This document shows positions 15,005-22,719 of a stretch of 31,863 nt of DNA, piece after piece. The stretch is from assembly GCA_003454605.1 (NCBI GenBank), contig DMKD01000004.1, positions 1-31,863 on the forward strand. Direction: 5' to 3'. Position numbers and translations under genes: made by a program. The notes under the pieces are model-generated. The model was not told the DNA's origin and ran no database searches. It saw nothing but the letters and a program-made list of their open reading frames with translations. Position 1 is the stretch's first letter. Each line of letters begins with the position of its first letter. This DNA is from Spirochaeta sp. GTDB lineage: Bacteria; Spirochaetota; Spirochaetia; UBA9216.

Positions 15005-16322
15005 TCCTGTTTTGATCATGCTCAGAGAGCGCATTAGAAATTATGCGCTTTTCATAAAAATCTACAATATCATCAACTGCATCTTTCAGTGTTTTTCCTT
15101 TCCCGCTAGTATCCAAATCTACCCCTGACTCCTGCAAAAGATTTCCCTGAAAATTTAGGGTTTCGATTTCGGTACCCTCACATAGAAGAACAGCCTGGTT
15201 TATCATATTCTGCAGCTCTCTGACGTTCCCCGGCCATCTATACTCATGCATTAATTTAAAAAGATTTTCTTTAATGGACAAAATCTTTTTATTGTAACGC
15301 TGATTGTAGATATTAAGAAAATATACTGCGAGAAGCGATATGTCCTCTGGACGCTTTCTCAGCGGCGGAAGATGACATGAGATTACATTAAGCCTGAAAT
15401 ATAAATCCTGCCGAAACTTATTTTCTTTTATCAGCTGTTTTAAATCCCTGTTCGTAGCAGCAATCAGCCTTACATCGACATCGATCTTCTTTGTTCCGCC
15501 AACCCGCTCAAAACTCCGCTCTTCAAGAACCCTGAGAAGTTTCGCCTGCACGTCCAGCGACATATCTCCGACTTCATCCATAAAAAGCGTACCATTGTCG
15601 GCAAGTTCAAATTTCCCCAATTTCTGCTCAATTGCACCGGTAAAAGCGCCCTTCTCATGACCGAAAAGTTCACTTAAAAGGAGGCTGTCCGAAAGAGCTG
15701 CACAATTTATACCTACGAAGTTTCCGTCTTTTCGATTACTTGTAAAGTGAATATATCTCGCGAGCACCTCTTTCCCCGTGCCGCTCTCACCTGTAATCAG
15801 AACTGTAGCAGGAGAGTTCTTAATCTTGTCGGCGACACCGAGCACCTCTTTCACAGCAGGGTTATCGGTTATAAAATCATGGCAGAATACAGAGGTGAGA
15901 AGAGCCTTTTTAAGATATGTATTTTCAGTCCTCAAACATCTGATTTCAAGATTCTTTTTAACAGTTATCAGCAGCTTATCTTTCTCAATCGGTTTAAGGA
16001 TATAATCAGCAGCACCCTGCTTCATGGCCTGAACACTGCTGTTAATACTTCCGTGACCGGTTATCATTAGAACAACCAACTCAGGATCCGCCGATTTCAG
16101 CTCACCAAGAAGTTCAATGCCGTCCCGCGTACCTTTCAAACTGATATCCAATACGGCGATATCAATTTTATTTTTATTTATTATTAATACAGCTTCTTCA
16201 TAGTTTTCAGAAGAAAAAACCCGGTATCCCTCTTTTTCAAAAAGCTTCCCGAGAGCGTACCTTATCCCTTCTTCATCATCTACTATGAGGATGCTTTGTT
16301 TTTCTTTCCTTGAAGTCTCCAT
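14934..16322 (-). CDS. NtrC-family sigma-54-dependent response regulator
   Basis: 462 residues from the ATG at 16322, which has AAGGA seven nt upstream; a GTG six codons earlier has no such support. Domains: receiver (8-125; Asp15-Asp16, phospho-acceptor Asp59, Thr88, Lys110), AAA+ ATPase with Walker A GESGTGKE (178-185), the sigma-54 contact loop GAFTGA (225-230), Walker B LFMDE (246-250), and a C-terminal Fis-like helix-turn-helix. It remodels sigma-54 RNA polymerase from a distant site. It starts 1 nt after the stop of the sensor kinase in the transporter operon, whose promoter is itself of the sigma-54 type, so this is its likely activator. The 3' end is duplicated at 8228. Confidence 0.95.
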   Translation of the reverse strand: METSRKEKQSILIVDDEEGIRYALGKLFEKEGYRVFSSENYEEAVLIINKNKIDIAVLDISLKGTRDGIELLGELKSADPELVVLMITGHGSINSSVQAMKQGAADYILKPIEKDKLLITVKKNLEIRCLRTENTYLKKALLTSVFCHDFITDNPAVKEVLGVADKIKNSPATVLITGESGTGKEVLARYIHFTSNRKDGNFVGINCAALSDSLLLSELFGHEKGAFTGAIEQKLGKFELADNGTLFMDEVGDMSLDVQAKLLRVLEERSFERVGGTKKIDVDVRLIAATNRDLKQLIKENKFRQDLYFRLNVISCHLPPLRKRPEDISLLAVYFLNIYNQRYNKKILSIKENLFKLMHEYRWPGNVRELQNMINQAVLLCEGTEIETLNFQGNLLQESGVDLDTSGKGKTLKDAVDDIVDFYEKRIISNALSEHDQNRTKTAEALDVTRKTLARKIEKYNL

Positions 16323-16323
16323 A

Positions 16324-18462
16324 TTACATTCCTTGCTCACTAATCTGCTGTTTATTTCTGACAGGAAGAGATAGAAGGATAGTCGTACCTGACCCGACTG
16401 TACTCTTTACATCAATTGTTCCTGAATATTTACTAATTATACCGTAGACAATCGATAGTCCCAGCCCGGTTCCTTTCCCGTTAGTTCTTGTCGTAAAAAA
16501 GGGATCAAATACATGCTGCATTGTTTCTTCATCCATCCCGACGCCGCTGTCAATTATCTGTACATGAATCATACTATAATCATCACTCAATCGTGTTGTT
16601 ACAAGTATTTTGCCCATGTCGGCAATCGCATAGATTGAATTTTGAACAAGATTTATTACAACCTGCTTCAACTCACTTCTGCTTATTACCACAAAGGGTA
16701 GATTCTCCTGAAAATCTGAAGACAGATCAATTCGCTTTTCCTTTACTAATCCATAATTTATAAGTTTCAGCACATCACTGATAACAGTATTAACCTCGCT
16801 GCCTTCACTTTCACCCTGTTCAGCGGCTGAAAAGTTCAGAAGGTCGCTTACAATCTTTGCAATCCTTCGGGTCTCCTGTTCAATCCAGCTTAATGCTGTT
16901 CGTGTTTCATCATCATTATCTTCATCAAGCAGATTCTGCACATTAGTCAGAATAGAACTTAAGGGATTATTGATCTCATGTGAAACTCCGGCTGAGAGCA
17001 TGCTCAATGAAGCAAGTTTCTCAGCCTGAAAAATCTTTTCTTCCAGTTCATATTTCTGACCGACATCATCTATTTCCAGAACACATTTCCGTTCTCCAAC
17101 CTGCGCATTTGTGAACAGCAGATAAAGCTTAATCTCAAAGACAAATCCCTCAGTCCGCTTAATTTTAGACCATGAATCTATCCTGCCTAAAATTACATCC
17201 TCAATTTTTCCTAAAACTGCTTTATCAATGACCTCGATAGATATGTTACTGATTTTCTCATTTAATAACAGAGCTGCATCACATTGAAATAACTCAAGGA
17301 AAAAGCTGTTTACTTTTTCGATTGAAAGGTCATTATCAACAACAAGAATTCCAGCTCGAAGAGAATAGATGATTTTTTCATTATAATCTTTCAGGAATGT
17401 AATCTCATGAATAAAATTCTCCATGGATTTTTTATTCTGATCAATCTGCCAGGCCATATCATTGAAACCTCGAAATAGTTCACCGACCTCACTCCCGGAC
17501 TTATAGTCAACCTTAACCTTGTAATCCCCACCACGAATACCTTCCATAGCATAAAGAAGGCTGCTGATAGGTTTTGTAATATTGCGAGAGAAGTAGAAAC
17601 TTAAAATGATTGCAAAAAAGCCAACAGTGAATAAAGCTATGAATAATGCGTTGTAAATCTGTCCTAAAATTGATAAAAACGGCTCATTTGACATCAGTAA
17701 TATAAGATAAAACTTATCTTCAGCATCTCCCCTTCTCAGCATTCCCAGTTCCTGAAACGACACATTATAATTGCCTGCATTTAAAGCTAGATCATATACT
17801 TCTTTATAGGGAACATCAGGGAGTTTAGACGTCTGAAGAATATTAAATATGCCGTCATTGAGCAGACGACCGGTACGCAGATCATTTTCAGAAACAAAAT
17901 AAACAGCTGTACGCTCAGGCAGCCCCGAACCCCGGTAAAATTTTTCATCGATCTTTTTTAAAATAAAAACATCCAGATACTCATTATGCCCGAGATTACC
18001 TGTCATATATACATTTTTGCCAATTTCGCGCAGTTCCAGATATGGATGATCTTTAACGGATTCAAGCCCTTCCATTTCGGCAGATGGAAATAATTCACTG
18101 CCTGATGAAAAATACTCGTTCTTCCCATCCTCTTTTATTCTCATTATGATAGAATCGATATCAGACAGCAATTGAATTTCTTTGAACCAGGCATCAAATT
18201 CTGTCTTTGAAAATTTCATTTGATGGTCTTCAATCAGTTTTATATATTGGTTATCGTTATTAATCCTGATTGTTGTCTTCCAAAGTGTACGAAGCCAGGA
18301 ATTATACTCTTCATATACAGCGCCTGACTCCATGCTGAGTTCCACTCTGACATCATTTTCGTTACTTCTGGTTATAATACCGGTAACAAGCATGATGGTC
18401 AGAGCGGACTGGAAAACAACAACTCCAATGAAAAAGAGCAGCGCTCTTATGGAAAGTTTCAT
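16324..18462 (-). CDS. Membrane sensor histidine kinase (HAMP-PAS-HisKA), partner of the NtrC-type regulator
   Basis: 712 residues. Membrane helices at about 7-30 and 272-292 enclose an extracytoplasmic sensor of about 240 residues, probably double-CACHE-like. Then HAMP (293-345), a PAS-type domain (about 365-460), HisKA with His495 (GVSHEINNPLSSI), and the ATPase domain (NLVQNSIYAI, DSGVGM, FDPFFTTR, GTGLGLSIVYG). This architecture pairs with NtrC-type regulators. It lies 12 nt after the ATPase gene of a sugar transporter and probably senses that sugar directly or through the binding protein. No ribosome binding site is seen; TATAAT ends 6 nt before the ATG. Confidence 0.94.
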   Translation of the reverse strand: MKLSIRALLFFIGVVVFQSALTIMLVTGIITRSNENDVRVELSMESGAVYEEYNSWLRTLWKTTIRINNDNQYIKLIEDHQMKFSKTEFDAWFKEIQLLSDIDSIIMRIKEDGKNEYFSSGSELFPSAEMEGLESVKDHPYLELREIGKNVYMTGNLGHNEYLDVFILKKIDEKFYRGSGLPERTAVYFVSENDLRTGRLLNDGIFNILQTSKLPDVPYKEVYDLALNAGNYNVSFQELGMLRRGDAEDKFYLILLMSNEPFLSILGQIYNALFIALFTVGFFAIILSFYFSRNITKPISSLLYAMEGIRGGDYKVKVDYKSGSEVGELFRGFNDMAWQIDQNKKSMENFIHEITFLKDYNEKIIYSLRAGILVVDNDLSIEKVNSFFLELFQCDAALLLNEKISNISIEVIDKAVLGKIEDVILGRIDSWSKIKRTEGFVFEIKLYLLFTNAQVGERKCVLEIDDVGQKYELEEKIFQAEKLASLSMLSAGVSHEINNPLSSILTNVQNLLDEDNDDETRTALSWIEQETRRIAKIVSDLLNFSAAEQGESEGSEVNTVISDVLKLINYGLVKEKRIDLSSDFQENLPFVVISRSELKQVVINLVQNSIYAIADMGKILVTTRLSDDYSMIHVQIIDSGVGMDEETMQHVFDPFFTTRTNGKGTGLGLSIVYGIISKYSGTIDVKSTVGSGTTILLSLPVRNKQQISEQGM

Positions 18463-18468
18463 TCCGGC

Positions 18469-18497
18469 ATTATACTAACTAACCGCCTCAGAACCAA
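18469..18497 (-). promoter_or_regulatory. Internal promoter driving the sensor kinase and regulator, predicted leaderless
   Basis: Minus strand: TTGGTT at 18497-18492, a 17-nt spacer, consensus TATAAT at 18474-18469, six nt (GCCGGA), then the ATG. The box overlaps the stop codon region of the ATPase gene. It would supply the two-component pair independently of the sigma-54 promoter that the pair is proposed to activate. Confidence 0.5.
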
Positions 18498-19224
18498 CGA
18501 TCAAACTAACCACTTCCTCGGTTGTAGTATCTTTTTTTACTAAATTTCCAACAAGTTCACCCCGGCGCATTACACAAATTCTGTCGGCAACCTCGAAAAC
18601 ATCATGCATCTGGTGACTTATCAGGATAATTGCTAATCCATGGTCTTTAAGTGAATTCACCAAATCAAGAACCTGCTTCTGCTGAGCAACTCCGAGGGCT
18701 GCAGTAGGTTCATCCATTATGAGGACCTTCGCGTTCCAATAGATTGAGCGAGAGATTGCAACAGCCTGTCGCTGCCCACCCGAAAGGGTTCTAACGTTGT
18801 TCCTCAGCGAAGGAATCTTAATATCCAGCTTCTTCAGGATACCAACCGCCTCATCATACATATAGCTGTGGTCAAGAACATGAAAGATCCCAAGTCTTTT
18901 CTTTGTTTTTTCTCTACCGAGAAAAATATTTGAATATACATTGAGATTCTCAGCTAAAGCCAAATCCTGATAAATTGTTTCGATTCCTGCTGCGAGTGCA
19001 TCTATTGGGGTATGAATTTTGACAACCTCTCCATTATATAGGATGTCACCGCCATCATTGGGATATACTCCGGAAATCATTTTTATAAGTGTTGATTTTC
19101 CAGCTCCATTGTCTCCAAGCAGTGCAACGACCTCTCCTGGACTCACACCGAAGTTCACTTTATTCACGGCGACTAAACCACCGAATCTCTTTGTTATATC
19201 TCTTGTTTCAATTAAGTAACTCAT
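18475..19224 (-). CDS. Sugar ABC transporter ATPase (single nucleotide-binding domain)
   Basis: 249 residues with Walker A GDNGAGKS (37-44), Q-loop Gln86, signature LSGGQ (147-151), Walker B VLIMDE (167-172) and switch His204. Sequence style is that of RbsA/XylG/FrcA ATPases, but there is only one ATPase domain, as in FrcA, while RbsA and MglA have two. It energises sugar import together with the two permeases encoded upstream. AAGGAG lies 8 nt before the ATG, and the gap to the preceding permease gene is 4 nt. A promoter for the sensor kinase overlaps its 3' end. Confidence 0.95.
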   Translation of the reverse strand: MSYLIETRDITKRFGGLVAVNKVNFGVSPGEVVALLGDNGAGKSTLIKMISGVYPNDGGDILYNGEVVKIHTPIDALAAGIETIYQDLALAENLNVYSNIFLGREKTKKRLGIFHVLDHSYMYDEAVGILKKLDIKIPSLRNNVRTLSGGQRQAVAISRSIYWNAKVLIMDEPTAALGVAQQKQVLDLVNSLKDHGLAIILISHQMHDVFEVADRICVMRRGELVGNLVKKDTTTEEVVSLIVGSEAVS

Positions 19225-19228
19225 TTAT

Positions 19229-20293
19229 CTACTCCTTGTAAGTTGTTTCTGGAAAAACCCGATCAATTAATACTGCCAATATCAAAATTACTCCAACCAT
19301 AATATATTTGTCGAAGGTTGGAATTCCCAATATTCTCAAACCGGTTTCCAGAACCGCAATAATCACAGCACCCAGGATAGTTCTCCATACCGTTCCTTTT
19401 CCTCCTGTTAAACAAGCGCCGCCGATTACTACGGCTGCAATAGAATCAAGAAGAAGCGAAGCTCCTGCATCAGCCTTTCCGGTCACATATTTAAGCATGT
19501 AAATTACACCGGCTGAAGAGGCAAGTAATGAAGAAAGCATATATATTTTAGTTATATGATTTTTTACGTTTATTCCTGATCTTATAGCCGAGTCTTCATT
19601 ACCGCCTATAGCGTAGGTATGAATACCAAAAACAGTTTTACTCAAGACAAAGGCAAAGATAGCAACTATAATTAATGTGATTACAACAACGTTCGGAAAC
19701 AATTCGAAGACCTTTACACCCCTGGCGACTTCAGGGCGTGCAAAAAATGAGAATCCGCCGCCCTTAACAAAGTATAGAAAATGCCCATTTCCAATAACAT
19801 TTGCAAGATGAGGAAGATTCTTGGCTGCGCCTTCAGTGAGAAGTAGCTCTGATACACCATGACTGATACCGAGCATCGAGAATGTTGCGATAAACGGCGG
19901 TACATTCAAACGTGAAACAAGCAAACCGTTAATCAGTCCCGGAATAAGACCCAAAACAAGGGTGATGATAATCCCGAAGAAAATACCCCAGAATTCCGGC
20001 ATTCCTGATGCTGAGAAATATACAATGAGTTTGGTTGCGATGATTGTAGAAAGGCCCATCACATAGCCTACAGATAAATCAATCCCTCCGGTTATTATTA
20101 CAAATAACTCTGCAACTGCCATCAGCATAACTGCTGTCCCGAAGAAAAGAACTATCTGAAATACATTTACTGTGAAAAATCCCTTAGCTGTCAAGCCGAA
20201 GAATATAATCTCAGCAACGAAGAAAATTACAGCCCACTGCTTACCTATTTTCAACAGCAGATCCTTATTTTTTTGCGTCATAAGACTTTGCAT
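19229..20293 (-). CDS. Sugar ABC transporter permease (RbsC/FrcC type), second of two
   Basis: 354 residues with about ten hydrophobic segments. The permease motifs of the ribose/xylose branch are present: GGIDLSVGYVMGLS (after the third helix), PGLINGLLVSRLNVPPFIATFSMLG, and AIGGNEDSAIRSGINVKNHITKIYMLS. It is clearly homologous to the preceding permease, with the same blocks in the same order, which suggests the pair form a heterodimeric channel. The ATG has AGGAG 8 nt upstream and follows the first permease by 21 nt; the ATPase gene starts 4 nt after its TAG. Confidence 0.94.
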   Translation of the reverse strand: MQSLMTQKNKDLLLKIGKQWAVIFFVAEIIFFGLTAKGFFTVNVFQIVLFFGTAVMLMAVAELFVIITGGIDLSVGYVMGLSTIIATKLIVYFSASGMPEFWGIFFGIIITLVLGLIPGLINGLLVSRLNVPPFIATFSMLGISHGVSELLLTEGAAKNLPHLANVIGNGHFLYFVKGGGFSFFARPEVARGVKVFELFPNVVVITLIIVAIFAFVLSKTVFGIHTYAIGGNEDSAIRSGINVKNHITKIYMLSSLLASSAGVIYMLKYVTGKADAGASLLLDSIAAVVIGGACLTGGKGTVWRTILGAVIIAVLETGLRILGIPTFDKYIMVGVILILAVLIDRVFPETTYKE

Positions 20294-20314
20294 TATCTAA
20301 ACTCCTTCGACTAT

Positions 20315-21391
20315 TTAAAAGAGATCAGGAAATAACTGATCAATCACTATTGCAAGAATAAGCAGAAACCCAACAGCAATGTATCGATAAAATGGTTCAA
20401 CACCGGATATAAGTAGTCCGTTTTCAAGAACAGCTATCAATAAAACTCCGATGATAGAAGCCAAAAGCCGTCCCTTACCGCCCATTAAGCTCGCTCCGCC
20501 AATAACAACTGCCGCAACACCAAATAACTCATACATGGCTCCAAATGTAGTAAAATTTCCTATTCCAGTCTGGAAAACATTGAAGACACCCGCCATACCG
20601 GCTATAAACGCAGACAGCATATATATTTTAATAATATGCTTCTGAACATTTATACCTGAACGAATAGCTGCATCTTCATTGCCGCCTATAGCATAGGTAT
20701 GCTGGCCGAAGGTTGTATTGTTTAGAATATGTCTTAATACGAATATAACAATAAAAATGATTATGAATGAGATTGGTATCAACCTCAGGTATTCTCTTAT
20801 TTGGTTGTTTGCTACCCCTTCAGGTAAACTGAAAAAATTTATCCCGGACCCTTTTTTAAAATAAATTGTGTAACCGTTTCCGATTTTAGTGAGAGCATCG
20901 GGAAGTGACGCAACAGGAAAGCCCTCGCATATCTTCAGAGCAATGCCGTTTGTAATACCCCACATTCCGAGAGTCGCAATAAACGGAGGGACCTTGAACT
21001 TAGCGATCATAATGCCGCTTATTAATCCTGGGATAAGAGATACAACAAGGGCAATTACAGAACCGATCAGTATACAAACACCAACACTGTAATTACCGCT
21101 ATTGAATAATGTCTGAATAATCTTGCCTGCCGTAACAGACGAAAGCCCCATCACAAAACCAACCGAGAGGTCGATTCCCCCGCTTATTATTACGAACGTT
21201 TCTGCTGCAGCCATGAACATGGCAATAACAGAAAGATGAACAATATTCTGGAAATTTACGATACTCAGGAACCCCTTTCCAGTGAAACTAAACAAAACTA
21301 CGAAGAAAATAAGAAAACAAAATGCCCAGTTTCTGGCAATAGCTTTCAAAAGTCTGGATTGTTCAATTATAAGATTTAAGTTACCTTTCAA
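20315..21391 (-). CDS. Sugar ABC transporter permease (RbsC/FrcC type), first of two
   Basis: 358 residues, about ten hydrophobic segments. Family blocks: GGIDLSVGFVMGLSS, PGLISGIMIAKFKVPPFIATLGMWG and TYAIGGNEDAAIRSGINVQKHIIKIYMLS. The start is TTG at 21391, supported by GGGAGA six nt upstream. It is separated from the binding-protein gene by a 114-bp gap that contains an intrinsic terminator and a second small hairpin (ATCAGC/GCTGAT, 21422-21438). Permease levels should therefore be lower than those of the binding protein. Confidence 0.94.
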   Translation of the reverse strand: MKGNLNLIIEQSRLLKAIARNWAFCFLIFFVVLFSFTGKGFLSIVNFQNIVHLSVIAMFMAAAETFVIISGGIDLSVGFVMGLSSVTAGKIIQTLFNSGNYSVGVCILIGSVIALVVSLIPGLISGIMIAKFKVPPFIATLGMWGITNGIALKICEGFPVASLPDALTKIGNGYTIYFKKGSGINFFSLPEGVANNQIREYLRLIPISFIIIFIVIFVLRHILNNTTFGQHTYAIGGNEDAAIRSGINVQKHIIKIYMLSAFIAGMAGVFNVFQTGIGNFTTFGAMYELFGVAAVVIGGASLMGGKGRLLASIIGVLLIAVLENGLLISGVEPFYRYIAVGFLLILAIVIDQLFPDLF

Positions 21392-21456
21392 AATAAATCT
21401 CCCTTTCTTTAATAATGCTTTATCAGCCTCTAGCTGATTTGAAAATAATCAAGATT

Positions 21457-21482
21457 AAAAAAGGGAGCCGTTATTAGCTCCC
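21457..21482 (-). terminator. Intrinsic terminator between binding-protein and permease genes (partial termination)
   Basis: On the minus strand GGGAGC (21482-21477) and GCTCCC (21468-21463) pair around an 8-nt loop and are followed at once by six T (21462-21457). It lies 24 nt after the stop of the binding-protein gene. As the downstream genes have no other strong promoter, it most likely stops only part of the transcripts, giving excess binding protein. Confidence 0.8.
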
Positions 21483-21505
21483 CATCCTAAACGGAATTGA
21501 ATCCC

Positions 21506-22498
21506 CTATTTGTAGATAAACTTATCCATCTCAGGATCGTTTACATTACCTTCATTGAAAAACTCAAAGCCAGGAATAACCTTAGCAGGAATCTTTGTGC
21601 CGGCAGAAAGGAATTTGTATCCCCATTCAACAGCAAGTGAACCAATTTCGTATGGTTTCTGTGCAAGACATAGATCAATCTGTCCCTTCTTAAGTGCATT
21701 GATGATATCTACTGAAGCATCCCATGTAGCAAGTTTCACAGCGCCTGAAAGACCTGCGTTAACTACAGCCTGGTATGCACCCTGTGAAGAATAAAGATTT
21801 GTTCCAAATATACCTACGATATCGGGATCTTTCTGAAGAGCACCAAGAGTCTGATCAGTAGCTTTCTGCTGAACATCCATGTTGTAGTCAATACCTACGA
21901 GTTCCATGTCGGGGAAAGCTTCGAGACCTTCTTTGAATCCTTTAACACGACCCATTACAGAAGATACATCGGGATTAGTAGAGTTAATATATACCTTTCC
22001 TTTTTCTCCAACCATTTCAGCGAGGTGTGCAGCCATCTCTCGTCCACCCTTTTCATTATCTGAACCAATATAGCTCAATGGGAAGGAATAGTCGCTGTCT
22101 ACTGAGTAATCGCCGTTGCCGAGGAAGGTGTCAACTGTAATAATCTCTATACCCTGATCATAAAGCTTCTTAAGCGGGCTAATCAGTGCATCAATAGCTG
22201 TCGGTGCAATAAGAATCATATCGATTCCACCCTGAGCTACAGTAGCTTCGAGAATCGGAACCTGTACTTCAGGACCCCAGGCTTTCGGAAATTCTGCAAC
22301 AATTATGTTAACACCAAGTTCCGCACCCTTTTCTCTGATACCTTTTTCCATCATGTAGTAGAATGGATCTGCTACACCAGGCATGAAGAGAATAGTTATC
22401 CCATCGTCTTCTGCTTCCTGCTGCCCACCGGCAAACAGCTGTGCGCTCATGCTGAATGTGATCAATAGAACCATTACAAGCAATAAACCTTTTTTCAT
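21506..22498 (-). CDS. Periplasmic sugar-binding protein of the ABC transporter
   Basis: 330 residues. The signal peptide ends near AQLFAGG, followed by the polar QQEAEDD linker often seen in spirochaete solute-binding proteins. The mature part is a periplasmic-binding-protein type I (ribose/galactose class) fold: ITILFMPGVADPFYYMMEKG, then PTAIDALISPLKKLYDQGIEIITVDT and GIFGTNLYSSQGAYQAVVNAG. It captures a sugar for the two permeases. AAGGAG lies 7 nt before the ATG. First gene of the operon, transcribed from the sigma-54 promoter at 22536-22552. The ligand is unknown; related proteins bind ribose, fructose, allose or rare sugars. Confidence 0.95.
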   Translation of the reverse strand: MKKGLLLVMVLLITFSMSAQLFAGGQQEAEDDGITILFMPGVADPFYYMMEKGIREKGAELGVNIIVAEFPKAWGPEVQVPILEATVAQGGIDMILIAPTAIDALISPLKKLYDQGIEIITVDTFLGNGDYSVDSDYSFPLSYIGSDNEKGGREMAAHLAEMVGEKGKVYINSTNPDVSSVMGRVKGFKEGLEAFPDMELVGIDYNMDVQQKATDQTLGALQKDPDIVGIFGTNLYSSQGAYQAVVNAGLSGAVKLATWDASVDIINALKKGQIDLCLAQKPYEIGSLAVEWGYKFLSAGTKIPAKVIPGFEFFNEGNVNDPEMDKFIYK

Positions 22499-22535
22499 TT
22501 TTATCTCCTTTGATTATTTAATACTGTCCTTTATA

Positions 22536-22552
22536 TTGCAATCAATGTGCCA
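22536..22552 (-). promoter_or_regulatory. Sigma-54 (-24/-12) promoter of the sugar-transport operon
   Basis: Minus strand: TGGCAC at 22552-22547, five nt, then TTGCAA at 22541-22536. The GG and GC doublets are separated by exactly 10 nt (the GG-N10-GC rule), and the elements fit the consensus TGGCAC-N5-TTGC. The start would be near 22526, leaving a leader of about 27 nt with AAGGAG before the ATG. The operon encodes an NtrC-type activator, which strongly supports the call. Confidence 0.85.
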
Positions 22553-22598
22553 AGTTTCAAAAAAAGTGATATATTTGTTAAATCAGTTAATAAATAAT

Positions 22599-22634
22599 AA
22601 AAACCTGTAAAACATAGCGGTTTTACAGGTTTTT
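22599..22634 (-). terminator. Terminator after the repressor-kinase-aldolase operon
   Basis: Perfect 15-bp arms AAAAACCTGTAAAAC (22599-22613) and its complement (22620-22634) around a 6-nt loop. On the minus strand the 3' arm ends in five T and is followed by an AT-rich stretch. It lies 86 nt after the aldolase stop and is also functional on the other strand in principle. It separates the aldolase operon from the sigma-54 promoter. Confidence 0.8.
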
Positions 22635-22680
22635 ATACGATAATCTTCATCTCAAACTTAAGACTTTCCGTAAAAGTGGT

Positions 22681-22713
22681 TACTCAGGTATCCGCCTACT
22701 GGATACTCAGGTA
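22681..22713 (-). promoter_or_regulatory. Tandem direct repeat, candidate enhancer for the NtrC-type regulator
   Basis: TACTCAGGTA occurs at 22681-22690 and 22704-22713, a period of 23 bp (about two helical turns). Flanking bases agree too (GGN before, NCC after). The half-site is partly symmetric (TAC-N4-GTA). The repeats lie about 155-187 bp upstream of the predicted sigma-54 start, the usual distance for an enhancer, and partly in the non-coding gap after the aldolase stop. Function is inferred. Confidence 0.5.
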
Positions 22714-22719
22714 CCCATT

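Noticed and set aside
22559..22600. A riboswitch or long leader upstream of the transporter operon
   Set aside because: The predicted leader is only about 27 nt, and the hairpin at 22599-22634 lies upstream of the start and fits a terminator of the preceding operon.
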